This document shows positions 24,133 to 36,056 of a DNA stretch of 64,000 nucleotides, one piece after another. Position 1 is the first letter of the stretch. The number at the start of each line of letters is the position of its first letter. Made by a program: the position numbers and the translations under genes. This DNA comes from Ptiloglossa arizonensis. Taxonomy: Eukaryota; Arthropoda; Insecta; Hymenoptera; Colletidae. The stretch is taken from NCBI RefSeq assembly GCF_051014685.1, contig NW_027478522.1:620001-684000 (forward strand). The letters are read 5' to 3'. The notes beneath the pieces are model-generated. The model searched no databases. It was not told where the DNA came from and was given only the letters and a program-made list of their open reading frames with translations.

Positions 24133-25182
24133 TTGAGTTTCTCAAGCGTTTCTTACTTCCAAACTGCCATATCTCGCGAACGGATTGACCAATCCGCAAA
24201 ATTTCTGTTGCATCTGAAAGTAGAAGCTCGCCCGATTACAACGGTATGTGTACTTTTCCGCTAGGCCGTTCTAGTTATTCGTTTCGAGCATCAGAAATGC
24301 GAAAATTTTGAGTTTCTCAAGCGTTTCTTACCTCCAAACTGCCATATCTCGCGAACTGATTGACCAATCCGCAAAATTTCTGTTGCATCTGAAAGTAGAA
24401 ACCCACCCGATTACAACGGTATGTGTTGTTTTCCCCTAGGTCATTCTAGTTCTTCGTTTCGAGCATCAGAACTGCGAATATTTTGAGTTCCTCAAGCGTT
24501 TCTTACTTACAAACTGCCACATCTCGCGAACGGATCGACCAATCCGCAAAATTTCTGTGGTATCTGAAAGTAGAAACTCGGCCAATTACAACGGTATGTG
24601 TACTTTTCCCCTAGGCCATTCTAGTTATTCGTTTCGAGCATCAGAACTGCGAAAATTTTGAGTTTCTCAAGCGTTTCTTACCTCCAAACTGCCATATCTC
24701 GCGAACGGATTGACCAATCCGCAAAATTTCTGTTGCATCTGAAAGTAGAAGCTCGCCCGATTACAACGGTATGCGTACTTTTCCGCTAGGCCGTTCTAGT
24801 TATTCGTTTCGGGCATCAGAAATGCGAAAATTTTGAGTTTCTCAAGCGTTTCTTACCTCCAAACTGCCATATCTCGCGAACTGATTGACCAATCCGCAAA
24901 ATTTCTGTTGCATCTGAAAGTAGAAACCCACCCGATTACAACGGTATGTGTTGTTTTCCCCTAGGTCATTCTAGTTCTTCGTTTCGAGCATCAGAACTGC
25001 GAATATTTTGAGTTCCTCAAGCGTTTCTTACTTACAAACTGCCACATCTCGCGAACGGATCGACCAATCCGCAAAATTTCTGTGGTATCTGAAAGTAGAA
25101 ACACGGCCAATTACAACGGTATGTGTACTTTTCCCCTAGGCCATTCTAGTTATTCGTTTCGAGCATCAGACCTGCGAAAATT
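24133..25182. repeat. Two A-B-C trimers (2 x 525 bp)
   Basis: Two consecutive trimers, 24133-24657 and 24658-25182. B monomers carry the AACCCACCCG and TGTGTTGTTTT form, seen elsewhere only in the 8-monomer unit near 19.5 and 20.9 kb. From here rightward the trimer is the commonest building block. Confidence 0.88.
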
Positions 25183-25944
25183 TTGAGTTTCTCAAGCATT
25201 TCTTACCTCCAAACTGCCATATCTCGCAAACGGATTGACCAATCCGCAAAATTTCTGTTGCATTTGACAGTAGAAACTCGACCGATTACAACGGTATGCG
25301 TACTTTTCCCCTGGGCCGTTCTAGTTATTCGTTTCGAGCATCAGAACTGTGAACATTTTGAGTTTCTCAAGCGTTTCTTACCTCCAAACTGCCATATCTC
25401 GCGAACGGATTGACCAATCCGCAAAATTTCTGTTGCATCTGAAAGTAGAAACTCGCCCGATTACAACGGTATGCGTACTTTTCCCTAGGCCGTTCTAGTA
25501 ATGCTTGTCGAGCATCAGAACTGCGAAAATTTTGGGTTTCTCTAGCGTTTCTTACATCCAAACTGCCATATCTCGCGAACGGATTGATCAATCCTCAAAA
25601 TTTCTGTTGCATCTGAAAGTAGAAACTCGCCCGATTACAACGGTATGCGTACTTTTCCCCTAGGCCGTTCTAGTTATTCGTCTCGAGCATCAGAACTGCG
25701 AAACTTTTGAGTTTCTCAAGCGTTTCTTACCTCCAAACTGCAATATCTCGCGAACGGATAGACCAATCCGCAAAATTTCTGTTGCATCTGAAAGTAGAAA
25801 CTCGCCCGATTAGGACGGTATGCATACTTTTCCCCTAGGCCGTTCTAGTTATTCGTTTCGAGCATCAGAACTGCGAAAATTTTGAGTTTCTCAAGCGTTT
25901 CTTACCTCCAAACTGCCATGTCTCGCGAACGGATTGACCAATCC
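25183..25944. repeat. Mixed satellite monomers with one-base loss
   Basis: About 4.4 monomers, including a class F relative with GATTGATCAATCC (near 25584) and a class E monomer with GATTAGGACGG. One C is missing from CTTTTCCCCTAGG near 25483 (TTCCCTAGG), the only such loss in the window. It shifts the frame on both strands and creates short chance open frames here. Confidence 0.82.
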
Positions 25945-27601
25945 GCAAAATTTCTGTTGCATCTGAAAGTAGAAGCTCGCCCGATTACAACGGTATGCGT
26001 ACTTTTCCGCTAGGCCGTTCTAGTTATTCGTTTCGAGCATCAGAAATGCGAAAATTTTGAGTTTCTCAAGCGTTTCTTACCTCCAAACTGCCATATCTCG
26101 CGAACTGATTGACCAATCCGCAAAATTTCTGTTGCATCTGAAAGTAGAAACCCACCCGATTACAACGGTATGTGTAGTTTTCCCCTAGGTCATTCTAGTT
26201 CTTCGTTTCGAGCATCAGAACTGCGAATATATTGAGTTCCTCAAGCGTTTCTTACTTACAAACTGCCACATCTCGCGAACGGATCGACCAATCCGCAAAA
26301 TTTCTGTGGTATCTGAAAGTAGAAACTCGGCCAATTACAACGGTATGTGTACTTTTCCCCTAGGCCATTCTAGTTATTCGTTTCGAGCATCAGAACTGCG
26401 AAAATTTTGAGTTTCTCAAGCGTTTCTTACCTCCAAACTGCCATATCTCGCGAACGGATTGACCAATCCGCAAAATTTCTGTTGCATCTGAAAGTAGAAA
26501 CTCGCCCGATTACAACGGTATGCGTACTTTTCCCCTAGGCCGTTCTAGTTATGCTTGTCGAGCATCAGAACTGCGAAAATTTTGAGTTTCTCAAGCGTTT
26601 CTTACTTACAAACTGCCACATCTCGCGAACGGATCGACCAATCCCCAAAATTTCTGTGGTATCTGAAAGTAGAAACTCGGCCAATTACAACGGTATGTGT
26701 ACTTTTCCCCTAGGCCAATCTAGTTATTCGTTTCGAGCATCAGACCTGCGAAAATTTTGAGTTTCTCAAGCGTTTCTTACCTCCAAACTGCCATATCTCG
26801 CTAACGGATTGACCAATCCGCCAAATTTCTGTTGCATTTGAAAGTAGAAACTCGCCCGATTACAACGGTATGCGTACTTTTCCCCTGGGCCGTTCTAGTT
26901 ATTCGTTTCGAGCATCAGAACTGTGAACATTTTGAGTTTCTCAAGCGTTTCTTACCTCCAAACTGCCATATCTCGCGAACGGATTGACCAATCCGCAAAA
27001 TTTCTGTTGCATCTGAAAGTAGAAACTCGCCCGATTACAACGGTATGCGTACTTTTTCCCTAGGCCGTTCTAGTTATGCTTGTCGAGCATCAGAACTGCG
27101 AAAATTTTGAGTTTCTCAAGCGTTTCTTACTTCCAAACTCCCATATCTCGCGAACGGATTGACCAATCCGCAAAATTTCTGTTGCATCTGAAAGTAGAAA
27201 CTCGCCCGATTACAACGGTATGCGTACTTTTCCCCTAGGCCGTTCCAGTTATTCGTTTCGAGCATCAGAACTGCGAATATTTTGAGTTTCTCAAGCGTTT
27301 CTTACTTACAAACTGCCACATCTCGCGAACGGATTGACCAATCCGCAAAATTTCTGTTGCATCCGAAAGTAGAAACTCGCCCGATTAGAACGGTATGCGT
27401 ACTTTTCCCCTAGGCCGTTCTAGTTATTCGTTTCGAGCATCAGAGCTGCGAAAATTTTGAGTTTCTCAAGCGTTTCTTACCTCCAAACTGCCATATCTCG
27501 CGAACCGATTGGCCATTCCGCAAAATTTCTGTTGCATCTGAAAGTAGAAACTCGCCAGATTACAACGGTATGCGTACTTTTCCCCTGGGCCGTTCTAGTT
27601 A
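25945..27601. repeat. Source-type block copied at 31.9 and 39.6 kb
   Basis: The part to 27252 matches 31895-33202 at 5950 bp (34 monomers) and 26106-27724 matches 39581-41199 at 13475 bp (77 monomers). Markers are ATCCCCAAAATT, GGCCAATCTAG, ATCCGCCAAATT, CCCCTGGGCC, CTTTTTCCCTAGG and the rare GATTGGCCATTCC (about 27507 and 40981 only). Which copy is the original cannot be told from the sequence alone. Confidence 0.85.
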
Positions 27602-29876
27602 TTCGTTTCGAGCATCAGAACTGTGAACATTTTGAGTTTCTCAAGCGTTTCTTACCTCCAAACTGCCATATCTCGCGAACGGATAGACCAATCCGCAAAA
27701 TTTCTGTTGCATCTGAAAGTAGAAACCCGCCCGATTAGAACGGTATGCGTACTTTTCCCCTAGGCCGTTCTAGTTATTCGTTTCGAGCATCAGAACTGCG
27801 AAAGTTTTGAGTTTCTCAAGCGTTTCTTACCTCCAAACTGCCATATCTCGCGAACGGATTGACCAATCCGCAAAATTTCTGTTGCATCTGAAAGTAGAAG
27901 CTCGCCCGATTACAACGGTATGCGTACTTTTCCGCTAGGCCGTTCTAGTTATTCGTTTCGAGCATCAGAAGTGCGAAAATTTTGAGTTTCTCAAGCGTTT
28001 CTTACCTCCAAACTGCCATATCTCGCGAACTGATTGACCAATCCGCAAAATTTCTGTTGCATCTGAAAGTAGAAACCCGCCCGATTACAACGGTATGTGT
28101 AGTTTTCCCCTAGGTCATTCTAGTTCTTCGTTTCGAGCATCAGAACTGCGAATATTTTTAGTTCCTCAAGCGTTTCTTACATACAAACTGCCACATCTCG
28201 CGAACGGATCGACCAATCCGCAAAATTTCTGTTGCATCTGAAAGTAGAAACCCGCCCGATTACAACGGTATGTGTAGTTTTCCCCTAGGTCATTCTAGTT
28301 CTTCGTTTCGAGCATCAGAACTGCGAATATTTTGAGTTCCTCAAGCGTTTCTTACATACAAACTGACACATCTCGCGAACGGATCGACCAATCCGCAAAA
28401 TTTCTGTGGTATCTGAAAGTAGAAACTCGGCCAATTACAACGGTATGTGTACTTTTCCCCTAGGCCATTCTAGTTATTCGTTTCGAGCATCAGAACTGCG
28501 AATATTTTGAGTTTCTCAAGCGTTTCTTACCTCCAAACTGCCATATCTCGCGAACTGATTGACCAATCCGCAAAATTTCTGTTGCATCTGAAAGTAGAAA
28601 CCCGCCCGATTACAACGGTATGTGTAGTTTTCCCCTAGGTCATTCTAGTTATTCGTTTCGAGCATCAGAACTGCGAAAATTTTGAGTTTCTCAAGCGTTT
28701 CTTACCTCCAAACTGCCATATCTCGCGAACGGATTGACCAATCCGCGAAATTTCTGTTGCATCTGAAAGTAGAAGCTCGCCCGATTACAACGGTATGCGT
28801 ACTTTTCCGCTAGGCCGTTCTAGTTATTCGTTTCGAGCATCAGAAATGCGAATATTTTGAGTTCCTCAAGCGTTTCTTACTTACAAACTGCCACATCTCG
28901 CGAACGGATCGACCAATCCGCAAAATGTCTGTTGCATCTGAAAGTAGAAACTCGCCCGATTACAACGGTATGCGTACTTTTCCCCTAGGTCATTCTAGTT
29001 CTTCGTTTCGAGCATCAGAACTGCGAATATTTTGAGTTTCTCGAGCGTTTCTTACTTACAAACTGCCACATCTCGCGAACGGATCGACCAATCCGCAAAA
29101 TTTCTGTTGCATCTGAAAGTAGAAACTCGCCCGATTACAACGGTATGCGTATTTTTCCCCTAGGCCGTTCCAGTTATGCTTGTCAAGCATCAGAACTGCG
29201 AAAATTTTGGGTTTCTCTAGCGTTTCTTACCTCCAAACTGCCATATCTCGCGAACGGATTGAACAATCCTCAAAATTTCTGTTGCATCTGAAAGTAGAAG
29301 CTCGCCCGATTACAACGGTATGCGTACTTTTCCCCTAGGTCATTCTAGTTCTTCGTTTCGAGCATCAGAACTGCGAATATTTTGAGTTTCTCGAGCGTTT
29401 CTTACTTACAAACTGCCACATCTCGCGAACGGATCGACCAATCCGCAAAATTTCTGTTGCATCTGAAAGTAGAAACTCGCCCGATTACAACGGTATGCGT
29501 ATTTTTCCCCTAGGCCGTTCCAGTTATGCTTGTCAAGCATCAGAACTGCGAAAATTTTGGGTTTCTCTAGCGTTTCTTACCTCCAAACTGCCATATCTCG
29601 CGAACGGATTGAACAATCCTCAAAATTTCTGTTGCATCTGAAAGTAGAAGCTCGCCCGATTACAACGGTATGCGTACTTTTCCGCTAGGCCGTTCTAGTT
29701 ATTCGTTTCGAGCATCAGAAATGCGAAAATTTTGAGTTTCTCAAGCGTTTCTTACCTCCAAACTGCCATATCTCGCGAACTGATTGACCAATCCGCAAAA
29801 TTTCTGTTGCATCTGAAAGTAGAAACCCACCCGATTACAACGGTATGTGTAGTTTTCCCCTAGGTCATTCTAGTTC
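27602..29876. repeat. 13-monomer unit (2275 bp), copy 1
   Basis: Near-identical tandem duplication with 29877-32151. Comparing by eye I found three differences: AATATTTTTAG near 28150, CCCGCCCG against CCCGCCTG near 27732/30007, and TATGCGTAC against TATGGGTAC near 28972/31247. The unit is largely A, B and C monomers plus an internal two-monomer duplication. Confidence 0.92.
28951..29650. repeat. Nested two-monomer duplication (2 x 350 bp)
   Basis: A pair of monomers (GAGTTTCTCGAGCG with CCTAGG-CCGTTCCAG, then class F ending in AGAAGCTCG) occurs twice in a row at 350 bp, 28951-29300 and 29301-29650. The same doubled pair occurs 2275 bp later (31226-31925), so the two-monomer event came before the 13-monomer event. 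Confidence 0.88.
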
Positions 29877-32151
29877 TTCGTTTCGAGCATCAGAACTGTG
29901 AACATTTTGAGTTTCTCAAGCGTTTCTTACCTCCAAACTGCCATATCTCGCGAACGGATAGACCAATCCGCAAAATTTCTGTTGCATCTGAAAGTAGAAA
30001 CCCGCCTGATTAGAACGGTATGCGTACTTTTCCCCTAGGCCGTTCTAGTTATTCGTTTCGAGCATCAGAACTGCGAAAGTTTTGAGTTTCTCAAGCGTTT
30101 CTTACCTCCAAACTGCCATATCTCGCGAACGGATTGACCAATCCGCAAAATTTCTGTTGCATCTGAAAGTAGAAGCTCGCCCGATTACAACGGTATGCGT
30201 ACTTTTCCGCTAGGCCGTTCTAGTTATTCGTTTCGAGCATCAGAAGTGCGAAAATTTTGAGTTTCTCAAGCGTTTCTTACCTCCAAACTGCCATATCTCG
30301 CGAACTGATTGACCAATCCGCAAAATTTCTGTTGCATCTGAAAGTAGAAACCCGCCCGATTACAACGGTATGTGTAGTTTTCCCCTAGGTCATTCTAGTT
30401 CTTCGTTTCGAGCATCAGAACTGCGAATATTTTGAGTTCCTCAAGCGTTTCTTACATACAAACTGCCACATCTCGCGAACGGATCGACCAATCCGCAAAA
30501 TTTCTGTTGCATCTGAAAGTAGAAACCCGCCCGATTACAACGGTATGTGTAGTTTTCCCCTAGGTCATTCTAGTTCTTCGTTTCGAGCATCAGAACTGCG
30601 AATATTTTGAGTTCCTCAAGCGTTTCTTACATACAAACTGACACATCTCGCGAACGGATCGACCAATCCGCAAAATTTCTGTGGTATCTGAAAGTAGAAA
30701 CTCGGCCAATTACAACGGTATGTGTACTTTTCCCCTAGGCCATTCTAGTTATTCGTTTCGAGCATCAGAACTGCGAATATTTTGAGTTTCTCAAGCGTTT
30801 CTTACCTCCAAACTGCCATATCTCGCGAACTGATTGACCAATCCGCAAAATTTCTGTTGCATCTGAAAGTAGAAACCCGCCCGATTACAACGGTATGTGT
30901 AGTTTTCCCCTAGGTCATTCTAGTTATTCGTTTCGAGCATCAGAACTGCGAAAATTTTGAGTTTCTCAAGCGTTTCTTACCTCCAAACTGCCATATCTCG
31001 CGAACGGATTGACCAATCCGCGAAATTTCTGTTGCATCTGAAAGTAGAAGCTCGCCCGATTACAACGGTATGCGTACTTTTCCGCTAGGCCGTTCTAGTT
31101 ATTCGTTTCGAGCATCAGAAATGCGAATATTTTGAGTTCCTCAAGCGTTTCTTACTTACAAACTGCCACATCTCGCGAACGGATCGACCAATCCGCAAAA
31201 TGTCTGTTGCATCTGAAAGTAGAAACTCGCCCGATTACAACGGTATGGGTACTTTTCCCCTAGGTCATTCTAGTTCTTCGTTTCGAGCATCAGAACTGCG
31301 AATATTTTGAGTTTCTCGAGCGTTTCTTACTTACAAACTGCCACATCTCGCGAACGGATCGACCAATCCGCAAAATTTCTGTTGCATCTGAAAGTAGAAA
31401 CTCGCCCGATTACAACGGTATGCGTATTTTTCCCCTAGGCCGTTCCAGTTATGCTTGTCAAGCATCAGAACTGCGAAAATTTTGGGTTTCTCTAGCGTTT
31501 CTTACCTCCAAACTGCCATATCTCGCGAACGGATTGAACAATCCTCAAAATTTCTGTTGCATCTGAAAGTAGAAGCTCGCCCGATTACAACGGTATGCGT
31601 ACTTTTCCCCTAGGTCATTCTAGTTCTTCGTTTCGAGCATCAGAACTGCGAATATTTTGAGTTTCTCGAGCGTTTCTTACTTACAAACTGCCACATCTCG
31701 CGAACGGATCGACCAATCCGCAAAATTTCTGTTGCATCTGAAAGTAGAAACTCGCCCGATTACAACGGTATGCGTATTTTTCCCCTAGGCCGTTCCAGTT
31801 ATGCTTGTCAAGCATCAGAACTGCGAAAATTTTGGGTTTCTCTAGCGTTTCTTACCTCCAAACTGCCATATCTCGCGAACGGATTGAACAATCCTCAAAA
31901 TTTCTGTTGCATCTGAAAGTAGAAGCTCGCCCGATTACAACGGTATGCGTACTTTTCCGCTAGGCCGTTCTAGTTATTCGTTTCGAGCATCAGAAATGCG
32001 AAAATTTTGAGTTTCTCAAGCGTTTCTTACCTCCAAACTGCCATATCTCGCGAACTGATTGACCAATCCGCAAAATTTCTGTTGCATCTGAAAGTAGAAA
32101 CCCACCCGATTACAACGGTATGTGTAGTTTTCCCCTAGGTCATTCTAGTTC
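29877..32151. repeat. 13-monomer unit (2275 bp), copy 2
   Basis: Second copy of 27602-29876. The join at 29876/29877 falls in the variable box near the end of a monomer, and the two copies share a further 22 bases before the following sequences separate. Confidence 0.92.
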
Positions 32152-33202
32152 TTCGTTTCGAGCATCAGAACTGCGAATATTTTGAGTTCCTCAAGCGTTT
32201 CTTACTTACAAACTGCCACATCTCGCGAACGGATCGACCAATCCGCAAAATTTCTGTGGTATCTGAAAGTAGAAACTCGGCCAATTACAACGGTATGTGT
32301 ACTTTTCCCCTAGGCCATTCTAGTTATTCGTTTCGAGCATCAGAACTGCGAAAATTTTGAGTTTCTCAAGCGTTTCTTACCTCCAAACTGCCATATCTCG
32401 CGAACGGATTGACCAATCCGCAAAATTTCTGTTGCATCTGAAAGTAGAAACTCGCCCGATTACAACGGTATGCGTACTTTTCCCCTAGGCCGTTCTAGTT
32501 ATGCTTGTCGAGCATCAGAACTGCGAAAATTTTGAGTTTCTCAAGCGTTTCTTACTTACAAACTGCCACATCTCGCGAACGGATCGACCAATCCCCAAAA
32601 TTTCTGTGGTATCTGAAAGTAGAAACTCGGCCAATTACAACGGTATGTGTACTTTTCCCCTAGGCCAATCTAGTTATTCGTTTCGAGCATCAGACCTGCG
32701 AAAATTTTGAGTTTCTCAAGCGTTTCTTACCTCCAAACTGCCATATCTCGCTAACGGATTGACCAATCCGCCAAATTTCTGTTGCATTTGAAAGTAGAAA
32801 CTCGCCCGATTACAACGGTATGCGTACTTTTCCCCTGGGCCGTTCTAGTTATTCGTTTCGAGCATCAGAACTGTGAACATTTTGAGTTTCTCAAGCGTTT
32901 CTTACCTCCAAACTGCCATATCTCGCGAACGGATTGACCAATCCGCAAAATTTCTGTTGCATCTGAAAGTAGAAACTCGCCCGATTACAACGGTATGCGT
33001 ACTTTTTCCCTAGGCCGTTCTAGTTATGCTTGTCGAGCATCAGAACTGCGAAAATTTTGAGTTTCTCAAGCGTTTCTTACTTCCAAACTCCCATATCTCG
33101 CGAACGGATTGACCAATCCGCAAAATTTCTGTTGCATCTGAAAGTAGAAACTCGCCCGATTACAACGGTATGCGTACTTTTCCCCTAGGCCGTTCCAGTT
33201 AT
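32152..33202. repeat. Right part of the copy of 25945-27252
   Basis: Together with the end of the preceding unit (from 31895) this repeats 25945-27252 at 5950 bp. It leaves the copy at 33203, where TTCCAGTTATTCG becomes TTCCAGTTATGCTTGTCAAGC, the start of a class F context. Confidence 0.87.
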
Positions 33203-33581
33203 GCTTGTCAAGCATCAGAACTGCGAAAATTTTGGGTTTCTCTAGCGTTTCTTACCTCCAAACTGCCATATCTCGCGAACGGATTGAACAATCCTCAAAA
33301 TTTCTGTTGCATCTGAAAGTAGAAACTCGCCCGATTACAACGGTATGCGTACTTTTCCCCTAGGCCGTTCTAGTTATTCGTCTCGAGCATCAGAACTGCC
33401 AAACTTTTGAGTTTCTCAAGCGTTTCTTACCTCCAAACTGCAATATCTCGCGAACGGATAGACCAATCCGCAAAATTTCTGTTGCATCTGAAAGTAGAAA
33501 CTCGCCCGATTAGAACGGTATGCGTACTTTTCCCCTAGGCCGTTCTAGTTATTCGTTTCGAGCATCAGAACTGCGAAAATT
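33203..33581. repeat. Class F and class E monomers
   Basis: One class F and one class E monomer follow the block join. The class E neighbour reads AACTGCCAAACTTTTGAG rather than AACTGCGAAAC, a change shared with copies near 47395, 51246, 53697 and 60515. Confidence 0.83.
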
Positions 33582-35156
33582 TTGAGATTCTCAAGCGTTT
33601 CTTACCTCCAAACTGCCATATCTCGCGAACGGATTGACCAATCCGCAAAATTTCTGTTGCATCTGAAAGTAGAAGCTCGCCCGATTACAACGGTATGCGT
33701 ACTTTTCCGCTAGGCCGTTCTAGTTATTCGTTTCGAGCATCAGAAATGCGAAAATTTTGAGTTTCTCAAGCGTTTCTTACCTCCAAACTGCCATATCTCG
33801 CGAACTGATTGACCAATCCGCAAAATTTCTGTTGCATCTGAAAGTAGAAACCCGCCCGATTACAACGGTATGTGTAGTTTTCCCCTAGGTCATTCTAGTT
33901 CTTCGTTTCGAGCATCAGAACTGCGAATATTTTGAGTTCCTCAAGCGTTTCTTACATACAAACTGCCACATCTCGCGAACGGATCGACCAATCCGCAAAA
34001 TTTCTGTGGTATCTGAAAGTAGAAACTCGGCCAATTACAACGGTATGTGTACTTTTCCCCTAGGCCATTCTAGTTATTCGTTTCGAGCATCAGAACTGCG
34101 AAAATTTTGAGTTTCTCAAGCGTTTCTTACCTCCAAACTGCCATATCTCGCGAACGGATTGACCAATCCGCGAAATTTCTGTTGCATCTGAAAGTAGAAG
34201 CTCGCCCGATTACAACGGTATGCGTACTTTTCCGCTAGGCCGTTCTAGTTATTCGTTTCGAGCATCAGAAATGCGAAAATTTTGAGTTTCTCAAGCGTTT
34301 CTTACCTCCAAACTGCCATATCTCGCGAACTGATTGACCAATCCGCAAAATTTCTGTTGCATCTGAAAGTAGAAACCCGCCCGATTACAACGGTATGTGT
34401 AGTTTTCCCCTAGGTCATTCTAGTTCTTCGTTTCGAGCATCAGAACTGCGAATATTTTGAGTTCCTCAAGCGTTTCTTACATACAAACTGACACATCTCG
34501 CGAACGGATCGACCAATCCGCAAAATTTCTGTGGTATCTGAAAGTAGAAACTCGGCCAATTACAACGGTATGTGTACTTTTCCCCTAGGCCATTCTAGTT
34601 ATTCGTTTCGAGCATCAGAACTGCGAAAATTTTGAGTTTCTCAAGCGTTTCTTACCTCCAAACTGCCATATCTCGCGAACGGATTGACCAATCCGCGAAA
34701 TTTCTGTTGCATCTGAAAGTAGAAGCTCGCCCGATTACAACGGTATGCGTACTTTTCCGCTAGGCCGTTCTAGTTATTCGTTTCGAGCATCAGAAATGCG
34801 AAAATTTTGAGTTTCTCAAGCGTTTCTTACCTCCAAACTGCCATATCTCGCGAACTGATTGACCAATCCGCAAAATTTCTGTTGCATCTGAAAGTAGAAA
34901 CCCGCCCGATTACAACGGTATGTGTAGTTTTCCCCTAGGTCATTCTAGTTCTTCGTTTCGAGCATCAGAACTGCGAATATTTTGAGTTCCTCAAGCGTTT
35001 CTTACATACAAACTGACACATCTCGCGAACGGATCGACCAATCCGCAAAATTTCTGTGGTATCTGAAAGTAGAAACTCGGCCAATTACAACGGTATGTGT
35101 ACTTTTCCCCTAGGCCATTCTAGTTATTCGTTTCGAGCATCAGAACTGCGAAAATT
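33582..35156. repeat. Three A-B-C trimers (3 x 525 bp)
   Basis: Three consecutive trimers at 33582, 34107 and 34632. The second and third share CCGCGAAATTT in A and CATACAAACTGACAC in C; the first has CGCAAAATTT and CATACAAACTGCCAC, so the second and third are the closer pair. The first A also has GAGATTCTC. Confidence 0.92.
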
Positions 35157-36056
35157 TTGAGTTTCTCAAGCGTTTCTTACCTCCACACTGCCATATCTCG
35201 CGAACGGATTGACCAATCCGCAAAATTTCTGTTGCATCTGAAAGTACAAACTCGCCCGATTACAACGGTATGCGTACTTTTCCCCTAGGCCGTTCTAGTT
35301 ATTCGTTTCGAGCATCAGAGCTGCGAAAATTTTGAGTTTCTCAAGCGTTTCTTACCTCCAAACTGCCATATCTCGCGAACTGATTGACCAATCCGCAAAA
35401 TTTCTGTTGCATCTGAAAGTACAAACTCGCCCGATTACAACGGTATGCGTACTTTTCCCCTAGGCCGTTCTAGTTATTCGTTTCGAGCATCAGAGCTGCG
35501 AAAATTTTGAGTTTCTCAAGCGTTTCTTACCTTCAAACTCCCATATCTCGCGAATGGATTGACCAATCCGCAAAATTTCTGTTGCCTCTGAAAGTAGAAA
35601 CCCGCCCGATTACAACGGTATGCGTACTTTTCCCCTAGGCCGTTCTAGTTATTCGTCTCGAGCATCAGAACTGCGAAAATTTTGAGTTTCTCAAGCGTTT
35701 CTTACCTCCAAACTGCCATATCTCGCGAACGGATTGACCAATCCGCAAAATTTCTGTTGCATCTGAAAGTAGAAGCTCGCCCGATTACAACGGTATGCGT
35801 ACTTTTCCGCTAGGCCGTTCTAGTTATTCGTTTCGAGCATCAGAAATGCGAAAATTTTGAGTTTCTCAAGCGTTTCTTACCTCCAAACTGCCATATCTCG
35901 CGAACTGATTGACCAATCCGCAAAATTTCTGTTGCATCTGAAAGTAGAAACCCGCCCGATTACAACGGTATGTGTAGTTTTCCCCTACGCCGTTCTAGTT
36001 ATTCGTCTCGAGCATCAGAACTGCGAAACTTTTGAGTTTCTCAAGCGCTTCTTACA
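35157..36056. repeat. D, H and A/B-type monomers
   Basis: A D monomer (CTCCACACTG, AGTACAAAC) is followed by a B-D hybrid (CGAACTGATT with AGTACAAAC), an H monomer (CTTCAAACTCCC, CGAATGGATT, GCCTCTG, CTCGAG), A and B. The D, hybrid, H, A, B order recurs near 44.4, 45.7, 49.7 and 62.8 kb. Confidence 0.85.

Noticed and set aside
25367..25591. Open frame of 74 codons on the minus strand
   Set aside because: It exists only because of the one-base loss near 25483 and a GTAATGC variant; it is the reverse complement of ordinary monomers.
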